A DNA stretch of 8,625 nucleotides from an uncultured bacterium (GCA_938045315.1 CALINM010000058.1:1-8625), one strand, 5' to 3'. Shown: positions 1 through 6,819, counted from the stretch's first letter. Numbers and translations are program-made. Notes: a model not told the origin generated them from the letters alone.

Positions 1-371
1 AGGGTATTTTAAGTTCTCTTGGTGAAGTTATATTTTTTGAAAACGAAGATGATATAGATAAAGTAACTGCTCTGTCAGGTAGTGGTCCAGCATATGTTTT
101 CTATTTCATAGAATCAATGATTGAAGCAGGTTTATTAATAGGTCTTTCAAGGGAAAATGCTTACAAATTGGTAAAGAAGACTTTTGAAGGTAGTCTGACA
201 CTGCTCTCAAAGTCACAAAAAGAACCTGCACAACTAAAAAATATGGTAATTTCTCCAGCCGGAACTACAATAAATGCTTTGAAAGTATTTGAGAAATGTG
301 GAGTAAAAGGTGCAATTATGGATGCAGTACTGGCTGCATATTTAAGATCCAAAGAGTTAGGAAGGCAGTAA
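1..371 (+). CDS. proC: Pyrroline-5-carboxylate reductase, C-terminal part (5' end outside window)
   Basis: This is the C-terminal 122 residues of ProC, which reduces 1-pyrroline-5-carboxylate to L-proline with NAD(P)H in the cytoplasm, the last step of proline synthesis. The reading frame is open from base 3 and the Rossmann N-terminus lies before the window. The family signature ALSGSGPAYVF is encoded at about 66-101. The C-terminal helical dimerisation domain follows, ending with SPAGTTINAL and the typical tail AAYLRSKELG. The usual motif is SPGGTT, and the Gly-to-Ala change here is conservative. The short start at base 117 is internal and not the true start. yggT follows 15 bases downstream, and proC-yggT adjacency is common in bacteria. 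The identification is firm; only the upstream extent is unknown. Confidence 0.95.
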   Translation, partial: GILSSLGEVIFFENEDDIDKVTALSGSGPAYVFYFIESMIEAGLLIGLSRENAYKLVKKTFEGSLTLLSKSQKEPAQLKNMVISPAGTTINALKVFEKCGVKGAIMDAVLAAYLRSKELGRQ

Positions 372-386
372 AGAGGGTTAAATTTT

Positions 387-698
387 ATGTTCCTAATTTC
401 TAACTTAATTGTAGCTCTGGGTGAATTAATTAAATACGTCCTAACAATTTACAATATAATTTTAATAATTAGAGTATTTAGTTCATGGGTGAGTGCAAGT
501 CCGTATAATCCTATTGTAAGAATAGTTTATGTTTTAACAGAGCCTTTGTTAAGACCTATAAGAAGGGTTATACCACCTCTTAATATTGGAATGGCCTATA
601 TTGATCTTAGCCCACTTGTATTATTTTTCCTGATTCATTTTTTAAATAGTTTTTTAGTAAAAACTTTTTATGATTTAGCCTTTATGTTTAGGGGATAA
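387..698 (+). CDS. yggT: YggT/YlmG family integral membrane protein
   Basis: A 103-residue membrane protein of the YggT family (YlmG in Gram-positives and plastids). The molecular role is not settled; relatives are linked to envelope, division or osmotic phenotypes. Two hydrophobic segments are visible, about residues 5-31 and 72-97. Between them lies the conserved block RVFSSW (29-34), PYNPIVR (39-45) and TEPLLRPIRRVIPP (51-64), followed by IDLSPLV (72-78). This is one complete YGGT repeat unit; many proteobacterial members carry two repeats and are about twice as long. The ATG is preceded by AGAGGG at 372-377. It lies between proC and divIVA with only a 2-base gap to divIVA, matching the yggT/ylmG-divIVA neighbourhood of many bacteria. 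Confidence 0.92.
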   Translation: MFLISNLIVALGELIKYVLTIYNIILIIRVFSSWVSASPYNPIVRIVYVLTEPLLRPIRRVIPPLNIGMAYIDLSPLVLFFLIHFLNSFLVKTFYDLAFMFRG

Positions 699-700
699 AT

Positions 701-1159
701 ATGAGATTAACACCCAATGATATTTTAAACCAGAAGTTTGGGATATCTTTTAGAGGATATGATAGACAGGAGGTTGATGCTTTTCTTGATATAATTGCTA
801 AAGACTTAGAAGATTTGATTCGTGAGAATAGTTATCTTAAAGAAGAGATAGAAAAGATTAATACAGAGTTAATAAGGTTACGGGAAATGGAAGAAATTAT
901 AAAGGATACTATTGTTTCTGCCCAAAAAATGGCTGAAAACTTTAAAGAGAGTGCTAAAATGGAAAGTGAAAACATACTTAATGCAGCAAGACTACAGGCA
1001 GAAAAAATCTGTTTTGATGCGGCGAAGCAAGCATCAGAAGCTAAAGCAGAAGTTTTAAAAAATCAAGCAAGATTAGTAGAAATGAGAGAAATAGTGAGGA
1101 GTATTTTTGATGGTTTTCTGGAAAATCTTGACAGAGTAATAAAGAACTATGAAAAATAA
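701..1159 (+). CDS. divIVA: DivIVA-domain coiled-coil protein
   Basis: A 152-residue DivIVA-family protein. DivIVA proteins bind negatively curved membrane at poles and septa and recruit division or cell-wall partners. The first 21 residues align without gaps to Bacillus subtilis DivIVA as I recall it: LTPNDI at 3-8, then F17 and R18 in SFRGYD, the pair known to insert into the membrane in B. subtilis. QEVDAFL (23-29) is also typical. From about residue 30 the protein is charged and heptad-like, predicting a long coiled coil to near residue 130, with an Ala/Lys-rich middle (about 85-125). AGGGGA at 690-695 supports the ATG. Its stop overlaps the next gene by 11 bases, suggesting translational coupling. 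The partner recruited in a diderm cell cannot be read from sequence. Confidence 0.93.
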   Translation: MRLTPNDILNQKFGISFRGYDRQEVDAFLDIIAKDLEDLIRENSYLKEEIEKINTELIRLREMEEIIKDTIVSAQKMAENFKESAKMESENILNAARLQAEKICFDAAKQASEAKAEVLKNQARLVEMREIVRSIFDGFLENLDRVIKNYEK

Positions 1160-1385
1160 TGCAATTTTGCTAAGAGTAAAGGTAAAACCAAATGCAAAAA
1201 AAAATGAGGTTATAAAAAAAGAAGATGTGTACATTGTAAATGTAACAGTTTCTCCCATTGATGGTAAAGCTAATGAAAGAATGTTAGAATTGCTTTCAGA
1301 ATATTTCAATGAGCCTAAAAGTAACTTTAAAATCTTGCATGGTTTGACTTCTAAGAATAAAATTATAGAGCTAAAGGGAAACTAA
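1149..1385 (+). CDS. yggU: DUF167 / YggU family protein
   Basis: A 78-residue protein of the DUF167 (YggU, UPF0235) family, a small alpha/beta fold of unknown biochemical function. The diagnostic features are the opening strand LLRVKVKPNAKKNEV (7-21), VSPIDGKAN (34-42), which matches the family's v.apPvdGkAN block, and HGLTSKNKII (64-73), which matches the G..sr.K motif. Length is close to the family norm, though slightly short. The start lies inside the end of divIVA (11-base overlap) and has no good Shine-Dalgarno sequence, so translation probably depends on ribosomes finishing divIVA. A run of nine A residues at 1196-1204 lies inside the coding sequence. The family often sits beside yggT, so the context agrees. 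Confidence 0.9.
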   Translation: MKNNAILLRVKVKPNAKKNEVIKKEDVYIVNVTVSPIDGKANERMLELLSEYFNEPKSNFKILHGLTSKNKIIELKGN

Positions 1386-1387
1386 AA

Positions 1388-2098
1388 TTGTATTTAAGGG
1401 TGTTATTTTCAGTATTGATTACTTTTTTTATTTTTAGCTGTGCCGCTAAACAGCCAGTGCCTACAGCTGAAATTTTATATAAAGAAGCTTTAGAAGCAGC
1501 AAAAAGCAAGGATTACCAAACTTCCATAGAATCCTATAAAAAAGTGAAGGAACTTTTTCCCGATCATCCTCTCGCTCAGCTTGCTCAATTAGAAATAGCA
1601 GAAAATTATTTTAATTCAGAACAGTATGATGAGGCTATTATAGCTTATGAAGAGTTCATTAAATTATATCCAGGTAATATTAATATTCCTTATGCAGTAT
1701 TTAAGGAGGCCCTTTGTTATTTCAATCAAATATCTGAAGCAGATAGAGATCAGAGTGCCACAAGGAAGGCAATTGAAAAGTTCGAGAAAGTTATAAAAGA
1801 TTTTCCCGATACACCTTATGCGGTAAAGGCTTATAACTATTTGAAATTTTCAAGAAAAAGACTGGCTGAACAGGAGATTTTTATTGCTAATTTTTATTTA
1901 AAATCAGGGAAATACAAGGCTGCAGAAAGGCGTTATCTTCATGTTTTAAAGTTTTTTCCCGATATAGAAATTCAAGAACGTGCACTCCTTGGCCTTTACA
2001 ATCTTTATAAAACTACTGGCGAGGTTACAAAAGCAGAAGAGATAAGAAATACATTAGAATTTTTTTTCCCCTATATTTTATTTAACGAAAATACATAA
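1388..2098 (+). CDS. bamD: BamD-type outer-membrane assembly lipoprotein
   Basis: A 236-residue lipoprotein of the BamD/YfiO family, the essential TPR subunit of the BAM complex that inserts beta-barrel proteins into the outer membrane (periplasmic face). A signal peptide of about 17 residues ends in a lipobox-like IFSC with acceptor Cys18. Residue 19 is Ala, not Asp, which fits outer-membrane sorting. TPR-like repeats follow from about residue 30: YKEALEAAKSKDY, LAQLEIAENYFNSEQYDEAI and FPDTPYAVKAYNYL. Two BamD hallmarks are present: ADRDQ at about 117-121 after a CYFNQ segment, and LAEQEIFIANFYLKSGKYKAA (about 159-179). Length is near that of E. coli BamD (about 245). The start is TTG with AGGG at 1375-1378; a later GTG would remove the basic n-region. 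A YbgF/CpoB-like role is less likely because no long coiled-coil domain is present. Confidence 0.87.
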   Translation: MYLRVLFSVLITFFIFSCAAKQPVPTAEILYKEALEAAKSKDYQTSIESYKKVKELFPDHPLAQLAQLEIAENYFNSEQYDEAIIAYEEFIKLYPGNINIPYAVFKEALCYFNQISEADRDQSATRKAIEKFEKVIKDFPDTPYAVKAYNYLKFSRKRLAEQEIFIANFYLKSGKYKAAERRYLHVLKFFPDIEIQERALLGLYNLYKTTGEVTKAEEIRNTLEFFFPYILFNENT

Positions 2099-2113
2099 GT
2101 TAAGGGGTTTTTT

Positions 2114-2818
2114 ATGAGTTATATGGAACTTTATGAAAAAGGAATAGAAGCCTTTTTAAGAAAAGATTATGATGAGGCACAAAGGTGTTTTGAGGAGCTC
2201 TTAATGGAAGGTTATAATTTTCCTGATGTTTTGAATAAACTCGCCTTTTGTAAGAGTATTAAAGGTGATCTGGAAGGTGCACAAGAATTACTCAAAAGGG
2301 CTCTGGAGTTAAATCCAGGATATTCTGAAGCAGCTATTAATTTAATTTATGTTTTGAATGAGCTTGGTAAATATGAAGAAGCGAGAAGAGTTCAGGAAAA
2401 AATAAAAAAGGCAACACTAAAACATCGGGAAAAGGTTGTAGATCCCTTTGTAATTGGTAAAATCGCCAATCTTCATGCTGAAGTTGGTGAAAGATATGCC
2501 GAGATTGGTCTTTATAAAGAGGCTATAGAAGAGTATAAAAAGGCGATTAAATTAAGGCCAACCTTTGTGGATTTAAGAACGAGGTTGGCGGTCCTTTTAA
2601 GAGAACAGGGGGAAATTGAAGAGGCGATAGAGCATTTGACTCAATGTCTACTTGAAAAAAAAGATTATATTCCAGCCCTTATACAACTGGGGTTGACATA
2701 TTATGTCATGGGTGAATATGAATTAGCAAAAAAACAATGGAACAGAGTTTTATCAAAAGATCCCAATAATTCTGTTGCAAAAATGTATATTAACATGTTA
2801 AAAAACATTAAAGAATAA
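2114..2818 (+). CDS. Cytoplasmic tetratricopeptide-repeat protein
   Basis: A 234-residue protein made almost entirely of TPR helices. I see about six repeat units: roughly 3-36, 37-70, 71-100, 120-151, 152-185 and 186-219. Typical repeat positions are filled, for example GDLEGAQELLKRALELNP (51-68), GLYKEAIEEYKKAIKLRP (132-149) and GEYELAKKQWNRVLSKDP (200-217). Residues 100-118 are a Lys-rich linker that interrupts the repeat spacing. There is no signal peptide or membrane segment, so a cytoplasmic scaffold role is inferred. AAGGGG at 2102-2107 supports the ATG. It lies 15 bases after bamD and 27 before metF. TPR proteins bind other proteins, but the partner is not evident and no specific function is assigned. 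Confidence 0.85.
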   Translation: MSYMELYEKGIEAFLRKDYDEAQRCFEELLMEGYNFPDVLNKLAFCKSIKGDLEGAQELLKRALELNPGYSEAAINLIYVLNELGKYEEARRVQEKIKKATLKHREKVVDPFVIGKIANLHAEVGERYAEIGLYKEAIEEYKKAIKLRPTFVDLRTRLAVLLREQGEIEEAIEHLTQCLLEKKDYIPALIQLGLTYYVMGEYELAKKQWNRVLSKDPNNSVAKMYINMLKNIKE

Positions 2819-2830
2819 AAGAATGATGAT

Positions 2831-2839
2831 GGGGGGAAG
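2831..2839 (+). promoter_or_regulatory. Unusually G-rich ribosome binding site of metF-metV
   Basis: GGGGGGAAG sits 6 bases before the ATG at 2846. Six consecutive G residues are striking in such AT-rich DNA. Three overlapping ATG codons at 2823, 2826 and 2829 precede it but are out of frame with the gene, so the site supports the 2846 start. Confidence 0.6.
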
Positions 2840-2845
2840 AAAAAA

Positions 2846-4408
2846 ATGGAAAACAAGTTTAAACAATCTTTGCTCGACAAATCGGTCTTTTCTGTTACAT
2901 GGGAACTTGTTCCCGGTAGAGGTGCTAAAGAAAAAGCTCAAGAAACTGTTTTTTTAAATGCGGAAGCGGCGGCAAAAAGCGGTAAAATCCATGCTCTAAC
3001 AATTACTGACAATCCTGGTGGAAATCCAGCAATTCTTGCTGATTATCTGGGGATGGAAATAGTAAAATTGGGCATAGAACCACTTGTTCACTTTACATGT
3101 AAAGATAAAAATAGAAACCAGATAGAAGGACAGCTCTATGCCCTTGCACGTGCAAATGTAAGAAATTTACTCGTTATGACAGGAGATTATCCTGTTTCTG
3201 GTTTTACTGGCAGAGCAAAACCTGTATTTGATTTAGATCCTGTTCATACATTAAAACTCATAACAGAGTTAAACAATGGCCTTGAAATAGAAGCCATGGG
3301 AAAAACACAAAAACTTCAATCAACTGATTTTTTTGCGGGTTGTGCTGTTTCACCCTTTAAAAGGGACGAAGCTGAACAGATGGTACAATATTTTAAATTG
3401 AAAAAAAAGGTAGAAGCAGGTGCAAATTTTATAATCCCACAGCTTGGTTATGACATAAGGAAATTCCATGAATTAATTCAGTTTGTTAGAGAGAATGGTT
3501 GGGATATTCCCGTAATCGGGAATGTATATATTCTACCTTATGGTGCAGCAAAGCTGATGTATGAGAATAAAGTTCCAGGTTGTGTAGTGACTAAAGAGCT
3601 TCTTTCTATTTTAGAAAAAGAAAAAGACGCCCCAGACAAGGGCAAACAAGCAAGACTTGATAGAGCAGCTAAAATGTATGGTTTCTTCAAAGGTATGGGT
3701 TATGATGGTGTACATATTGGTGGCCATGGTGTTAAACTGGAAGAGGTGGAATATATTATTGATAAAGGAGAGGAGTTTGCTAAAAACTGGATGGATTATG
3801 TGCATGAATTTCAATTTCCCATGCCTAATGGTTTTTATTACTACGAAAAGGATGAAAAAACAGGTCTAAATACAAAAACTCCCACAAATAGAAAAAATAG
3901 ACCATTGGATACTGATGTTCCCGCTATGTATAGTTTTAATAGGTTTATGCATGAATTAATGTTTGAGCCAGGAAAAGGTCTATTTGGTATGATGAGAGGA
4001 ATTTGCAAATCAATAGATGGTAGTTCTTTAGAGCATGCTTTTACTAGATTTGAGCATCTTGTAAAAGTTTTACTCTTTGATTGTGAAAATTGTGGTGATT
4101 GTGCGCTTTTTGAACTGGCATTCTTATGTCCCATGAGTCAATGCCCCAAAAAACAAAGAAATGGTGCCTGTGGTGGTTCTTTTGAAGGATGGTGTGAGGT
4201 ATATCCTAATAAGAAAAAATGCATCTATGTACGTGCCTATGCAAGGCTGAAAAAGTATGGAGAAGAAGAAACTTTAAGAGATATATATGTTCCACCTGCA
4301 AACTGGGATTTCTACCAGACTGCTTCATGGATTAACTTCTTCCTCGGAAGGGATCATGTGGGAAGGAGGCTTGGTGTTCCTTACGTTCCACCTAAAAAGA
4401 AAAAATGA
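2846..4408 (+). CDS. metF: Methylenetetrahydrofolate reductase with fused MetV-type Cys-rich domain
   Basis: A 520-residue fusion. Residues 1 to about 300 are the FAD-binding TIM barrel of MetF, which interconverts 5,10-methylene- and 5-methyl-tetrahydrofolate. WELVPGRG carries the Glu20 equivalent of the catalytic Glu in E. coli MetF, VMTGDYP carries the Asp114 that contacts flavin, and IPQLGYD (Gln198) matches the substrate-binding Gln. Residues from about 360 form a MetV/MTHFR_C-type domain with eight cysteines: C413, C416, C419, C428, C433, C442, C450 and C459, including a CENCGDC motif. In acetogens MetV is a separate subunit, reported as metal-binding (zinc). The E. coli enzyme is about 296 residues and lacks it. 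The gene is last in block 1, before a strong terminator. The electron donor and pathway (methionine supply, Wood-Ljungdahl or reductive glycine) cannot be told from the window. Confidence 0.92.
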   Translation: MENKFKQSLLDKSVFSVTWELVPGRGAKEKAQETVFLNAEAAAKSGKIHALTITDNPGGNPAILADYLGMEIVKLGIEPLVHFTCKDKNRNQIEGQLYALARANVRNLLVMTGDYPVSGFTGRAKPVFDLDPVHTLKLITELNNGLEIEAMGKTQKLQSTDFFAGCAVSPFKRDEAEQMVQYFKLKKKVEAGANFIIPQLGYDIRKFHELIQFVRENGWDIPVIGNVYILPYGAAKLMYENKVPGCVVTKELLSILEKEKDAPDKGKQARLDRAAKMYGFFKGMGYDGVHIGGHGVKLEEVEYIIDKGEEFAKNWMDYVHEFQFPMPNGFYYYEKDEKTGLNTKTPTNRKNRPLDTDVPAMYSFNRFMHELMFEPGKGLFGMMRGICKSIDGSSLEHAFTRFEHLVKVLLFDCENCGDCALFELAFLCPMSQCPKKQRNGACGGSFEGWCEVYPNKKKCIYVRAYARLKKYGEEETLRDIYVPPANWDFYQTASWINFFLGRDHVGRRLGVPYVPPKKKK

Positions 4409-4430
4409 TTTGTTACAAAGAAAACCCTTT

Positions 4431-4458
4431 GAAGCTCCCTTATGGGAGCTTCTTTTTT
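4431..4458 (+). terminator. Intrinsic terminator after metF-metV, touching the galE ribosome binding site
   Basis: A perfect 9-bp inverted repeat, GAAGCTCCC (4431-4439) and GGGAGCTTC (4444-4452), with a TTAT loop, is followed directly by six T residues (4453-4458). This is a textbook Rho-independent terminator for the + strand, 22 bases after the metF stop. There is no matching A-run on the left, so it should act in one direction. The T-run ends one base before the GAGGAG of the next gene, leaving no space for a promoter between them. Confidence 0.9.
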
Positions 4459-4464
4459 GAGGAG
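4459..4464 (+). promoter_or_regulatory. Ribosome binding site that fixes the galE start
   Basis: GAGGAG lies 7 bases before the ATG at 4472. The in-frame ATG at 4442 begins inside the terminator loop, has no Shine-Dalgarno sequence and adds ten residues not seen before the Rossmann motif in this family. The 4472 start is therefore preferred. Confidence 0.85.
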
Positions 4465-4471
4465 CAAAATA

Positions 4472-5443
4472 ATGAAAATACTCGTAACAGGTGGAGCAGG
4501 TTTTATAGGTAGTCATGTTGTAGATGGCTATATTAAAAAGGGGTATGAAGTAGTAGTAGTTGATAACCTATCATCGGGAAAATGGGAAAATATAAATAAA
4601 AAAGCTAAATTTTATCTTATCGATATTAGGAATGTAAGTGAACTAAATAAGATTTTCGAAAGAGAAAAATTTGATATAGTAAATCACCATGCGGCTCAGA
4701 TAAGTGTGCCTTATAGTGTTTTAAATCCTGTTGAAGATGCCGAGATAAATGTTTGTGGGCTGATTAATATACTTGAGTTATCTGCTAAATATAAAGTTAA
4801 GAAGGTGATTTTTATATCCAGTGGTGGTGCTATATATGGAGAAGCTGAAGAGTACCCAACAACGGAAAACTATCCACCCAAGCCCCTATCTCCATATGCA
4901 ATAACCAAGTTTATCTCTGAGAAGTATCTTTATTATTACAACTACCAGTATGGACTTGATTATACGATATTAAGATATGCAAATGTATATGGACCAAGGC
5001 AGATCCCTCACGGTGAAGCTGGTGTTGTAAGTATATTTATGACCAAACTTCTTAAAGGAGAAAAATGCACGATATTTGCTTTTAAAGATGAGCCAGAGGG
5101 TATGAAAAGGGATTATGTGTATGTTCAAGATGTTGTTAAAGCAAATGTTAATGCAATTAATAAGGGGTCAAAGGAAATATTTAATATTGGGACTGGTATA
5201 CCCACATCAACCGAAGAATTATATTTTAAAATTTTTGAAACGATGAAAGGAATATGCAAAATATCGGAGAGTCTTAAAAAACCAGTAAAAGATAGGGAAA
5301 GGCCTGGTGATATAAGAAGGAGTTGTTTAAATATTGATAAAGCCAAGCACATATTGAAATGGAAACCTGAATATAGCCTGGATGAGGGTATAAAAAAAAC
5401 TGCACAGTGGCAATTAAAGTATTTTAAAGGTGAAGAAAAATGA
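4472..5443 (+). CDS. galE: UDP-glucose 4-epimerase-like extended SDR
   Basis: A 323-residue extended short-chain dehydrogenase/reductase, probably a UDP-glucose/UDP-galactose (or related UDP-sugar) 4-epimerase supplying cell-surface sugars in the cytoplasm. The NAD-binding motif TGGAGFIGSH is at residues 6-15 and Asp31 (VVVDNLSSG) should bind the NAD ribose. HHAAQISVP (72-80) and the catalytic YAITK (Tyr142, Lys146) follow, then LRYANVYGPRQ (167-177), RDYVYVQDV and FNIGTG. ISSGGAIYGE (115-124) places Gly118 where E. coli GalE has catalytic Ser124. Thermotoga GalE, as I recall it, has the same SSGGAIYG block, so this is a known subtype. A small insertion, FAFKDEPEGMKRD, replaces the usual short FGDG loop. 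The stop overlaps the argH ATG as ATGA. dTDP-glucose dehydratase or UDP-GlcNAc 4-epimerase activity is possible but less likely. Confidence 0.85.
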   Translation: MKILVTGGAGFIGSHVVDGYIKKGYEVVVVDNLSSGKWENINKKAKFYLIDIRNVSELNKIFEREKFDIVNHHAAQISVPYSVLNPVEDAEINVCGLINILELSAKYKVKKVIFISSGGAIYGEAEEYPTTENYPPKPLSPYAITKFISEKYLYYYNYQYGLDYTILRYANVYGPRQIPHGEAGVVSIFMTKLLKGEKCTIFAFKDEPEGMKRDYVYVQDVVKANVNAINKGSKEIFNIGTGIPTSTEELYFKIFETMKGICKISESLKKPVKDRERPGDIRRSCLNIDKAKHILKWKPEYSLDEGIKKTAQWQLKYFKGEEK

Positions 5444-6819
5444 AAAAACCCTGGAGTGGAAGATTTACAAAAAAAACTAATGAACTTGTTGAAGCCTTTA
5501 CAGAATCATTGTCCTTTGATAGACGTCTCTATGAAGAGGACATAAAGGGAAGTATTGCCCATGTGAATATGCTAAAGAAGCAAAAAATAATTACTGCCAG
5601 AGAAGCAAATTTAATTTTAAAGGGTTTAGAGGAGATAAAAACGGAGATTGAAAATGGTAAATTTGAATTTAAGAAGGAGTTTGAAGATATTCACATGGCT
5701 ATAGAATCCAGGCTAAAAGAAAAAATTGGAGATGTTGCTGGTAAAATTCATACAGCAAGGAGTAGAAATGATCAGGTTGCACTTGATATTAAGCTTTATA
5801 TTAAGAAGAAAATCATTGATATATACAGATTACTAGAGGAATTACAAAAAGTTTTTTTAAATAAGTCTGAAATGTATCAAACCTGTATAGCTCCGGCCTA
5901 TACTCATTTACAAAGGGCACAACCAGTATTTTTAGGGCATTACTTACTATCTTTTGTTGAGATGTGGGAAAGGGACAAATCAAGGTTGATAGATTGTTAT
6001 AAGAGGATGGATTATTCACCCCTTGGATCATGTGCTCTTGCTGGAACAACCTTTCCCATTGATAGAGAATATGTGGCAAAAAATCTGGGGTTTTCAGGCG
6101 TTACAACAAATAGTATGGATGCAGTATCAGATAGAGACTTTGCGGTTGAGCTTTTATCCCATCTTTCAATAATAATGATGCATTTGTCTCGTTTGTGTGA
6201 GGATATGATATTGTGGAATACTTATGAGTTTTCTTTTGTTATACTCCCCGATGATTTTTGTACAGGAAGTAGTATAATGCCTCAGAAGAAAAATCCAGAT
6301 GTTTTAGAATTAGTTAGAGGTAAAACGGGTAGGGTATATGGTAGCCTATTGGCTTTATTAACTATCATGAAGGCACTCCCAATGACTTATAATAGAGATA
6401 TGCAGGAAGACAAAGAACATATATTTGATGGAGTAGATACAGTAATAAGCTCCCTTGAAGTTTTAATACCCCTTTTTGAAAAAACAGAGTTTAATGTAAA
6501 AAGGTTGATTGAAGAAAGCAAAAAAGGGTTTATTTTAGCTACTGAGATAGCTGATTATTTATCGAAAAAAGGATTGCCCTTTCGTATGGCCCATGAAATT
6601 ACTGGTAAGATTGTTGCATATTGTGAGAAACATAATAAAGAATTATATGAGTTATCAATCGATGAGTTTAAAAAGTTTTATTCTGGATTTGAAAAGGATG
6701 TCCTTGATGCTATTAATATGGAAAATGCTGTGGGTATGAAAAATGTTGTTGGTGGAACTGGTAAAAAATCTCTTCAAGATCAAATAAAAATGTGGAAAAA
6801 GAGGTTAAAAGTTGAATAA
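5440..6819 (+). CDS. argH: Argininosuccinate lyase
   Basis: A complete 459-residue ArgH (E. coli 457), which cleaves argininosuccinate to arginine and fumarate, the last step of arginine synthesis in the cytoplasm, as a homotetramer. The N-terminus KPWSGRFTK is typical. HTARSRNDQVA (104-114) and YTHLQRAQPV with His156 are conserved active-site blocks. GSSIMPQKKNPD (276-287) is the fumarase/aspartase superfamily signature carrying the catalytic serine and Lys283. The start overlaps the galE stop by 4 bases and AAAGGTGA lies at 5426-5433, so the two are co-translated. No other arginine genes are in the window. A run of eight A residues at 5469-5476 falls early in the gene, but the frame is intact. 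Confidence 0.97.
   Translation: MKKPWSGRFTKKTNELVEAFTESLSFDRRLYEEDIKGSIAHVNMLKKQKIITAREANLILKGLEEIKTEIENGKFEFKKEFEDIHMAIESRLKEKIGDVAGKIHTARSRNDQVALDIKLYIKKKIIDIYRLLEELQKVFLNKSEMYQTCIAPAYTHLQRAQPVFLGHYLLSFVEMWERDKSRLIDCYKRMDYSPLGSCALAGTTFPIDREYVAKNLGFSGVTTNSMDAVSDRDFAVELLSHLSIIMMHLSRLCEDMILWNTYEFSFVILPDDFCTGSSIMPQKKNPDVLELVRGKTGRVYGSLLALLTIMKALPMTYNRDMQEDKEHIFDGVDTVISSLEVLIPLFEKTEFNVKRLIEESKKGFILATEIADYLSKKGLPFRMAHEITGKIVAYCEKHNKELYELSIDEFKKFYSGFEKDVLDAINMENAVGMKNVVGGTGKKSLQDQIKMWKKRLKVE

Noticed and set aside
767-779. Internal AGGAGG-like site and ATG inside divIVA
   Set aside because: The ATG at 777 is out of frame and meets a stop within a few codons.
1196-1204. Nine-A run in the DUF167 gene (and an eight-A run at 5469-5476 in argH) as possible slippage or phase-variation sites
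   Set aside because: Both frames are intact, the runs encode Lys-rich stretches, and such runs are expected in AT-rich genes.
2060-2113. Run of eight T, then CCCC, and a later GGGG with six T, between bamD and the TPR gene
   Set aside because: The pairing does not extend past about five bases, and GGGG is the ribosome binding site of the TPR gene.
4442-4471. Upstream in-frame ATG that would add ten residues to the epimerase
   Set aside because: It lies in the loop and 3' arm of the terminator, has no Shine-Dalgarno sequence, and the ATG at 4472 has GAGGAG at good spacing and starts directly at the Rossmann strand.
3611-4516. Reverse-strand and alternate-frame open frames over metF (for example 3611-3814, 3657-3869, 3841-4134 and 4325-4516)
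   Set aside because: They overlap a clear conserved gene, show no recognisable motif, and have low-complexity composition typical of shadow frames.
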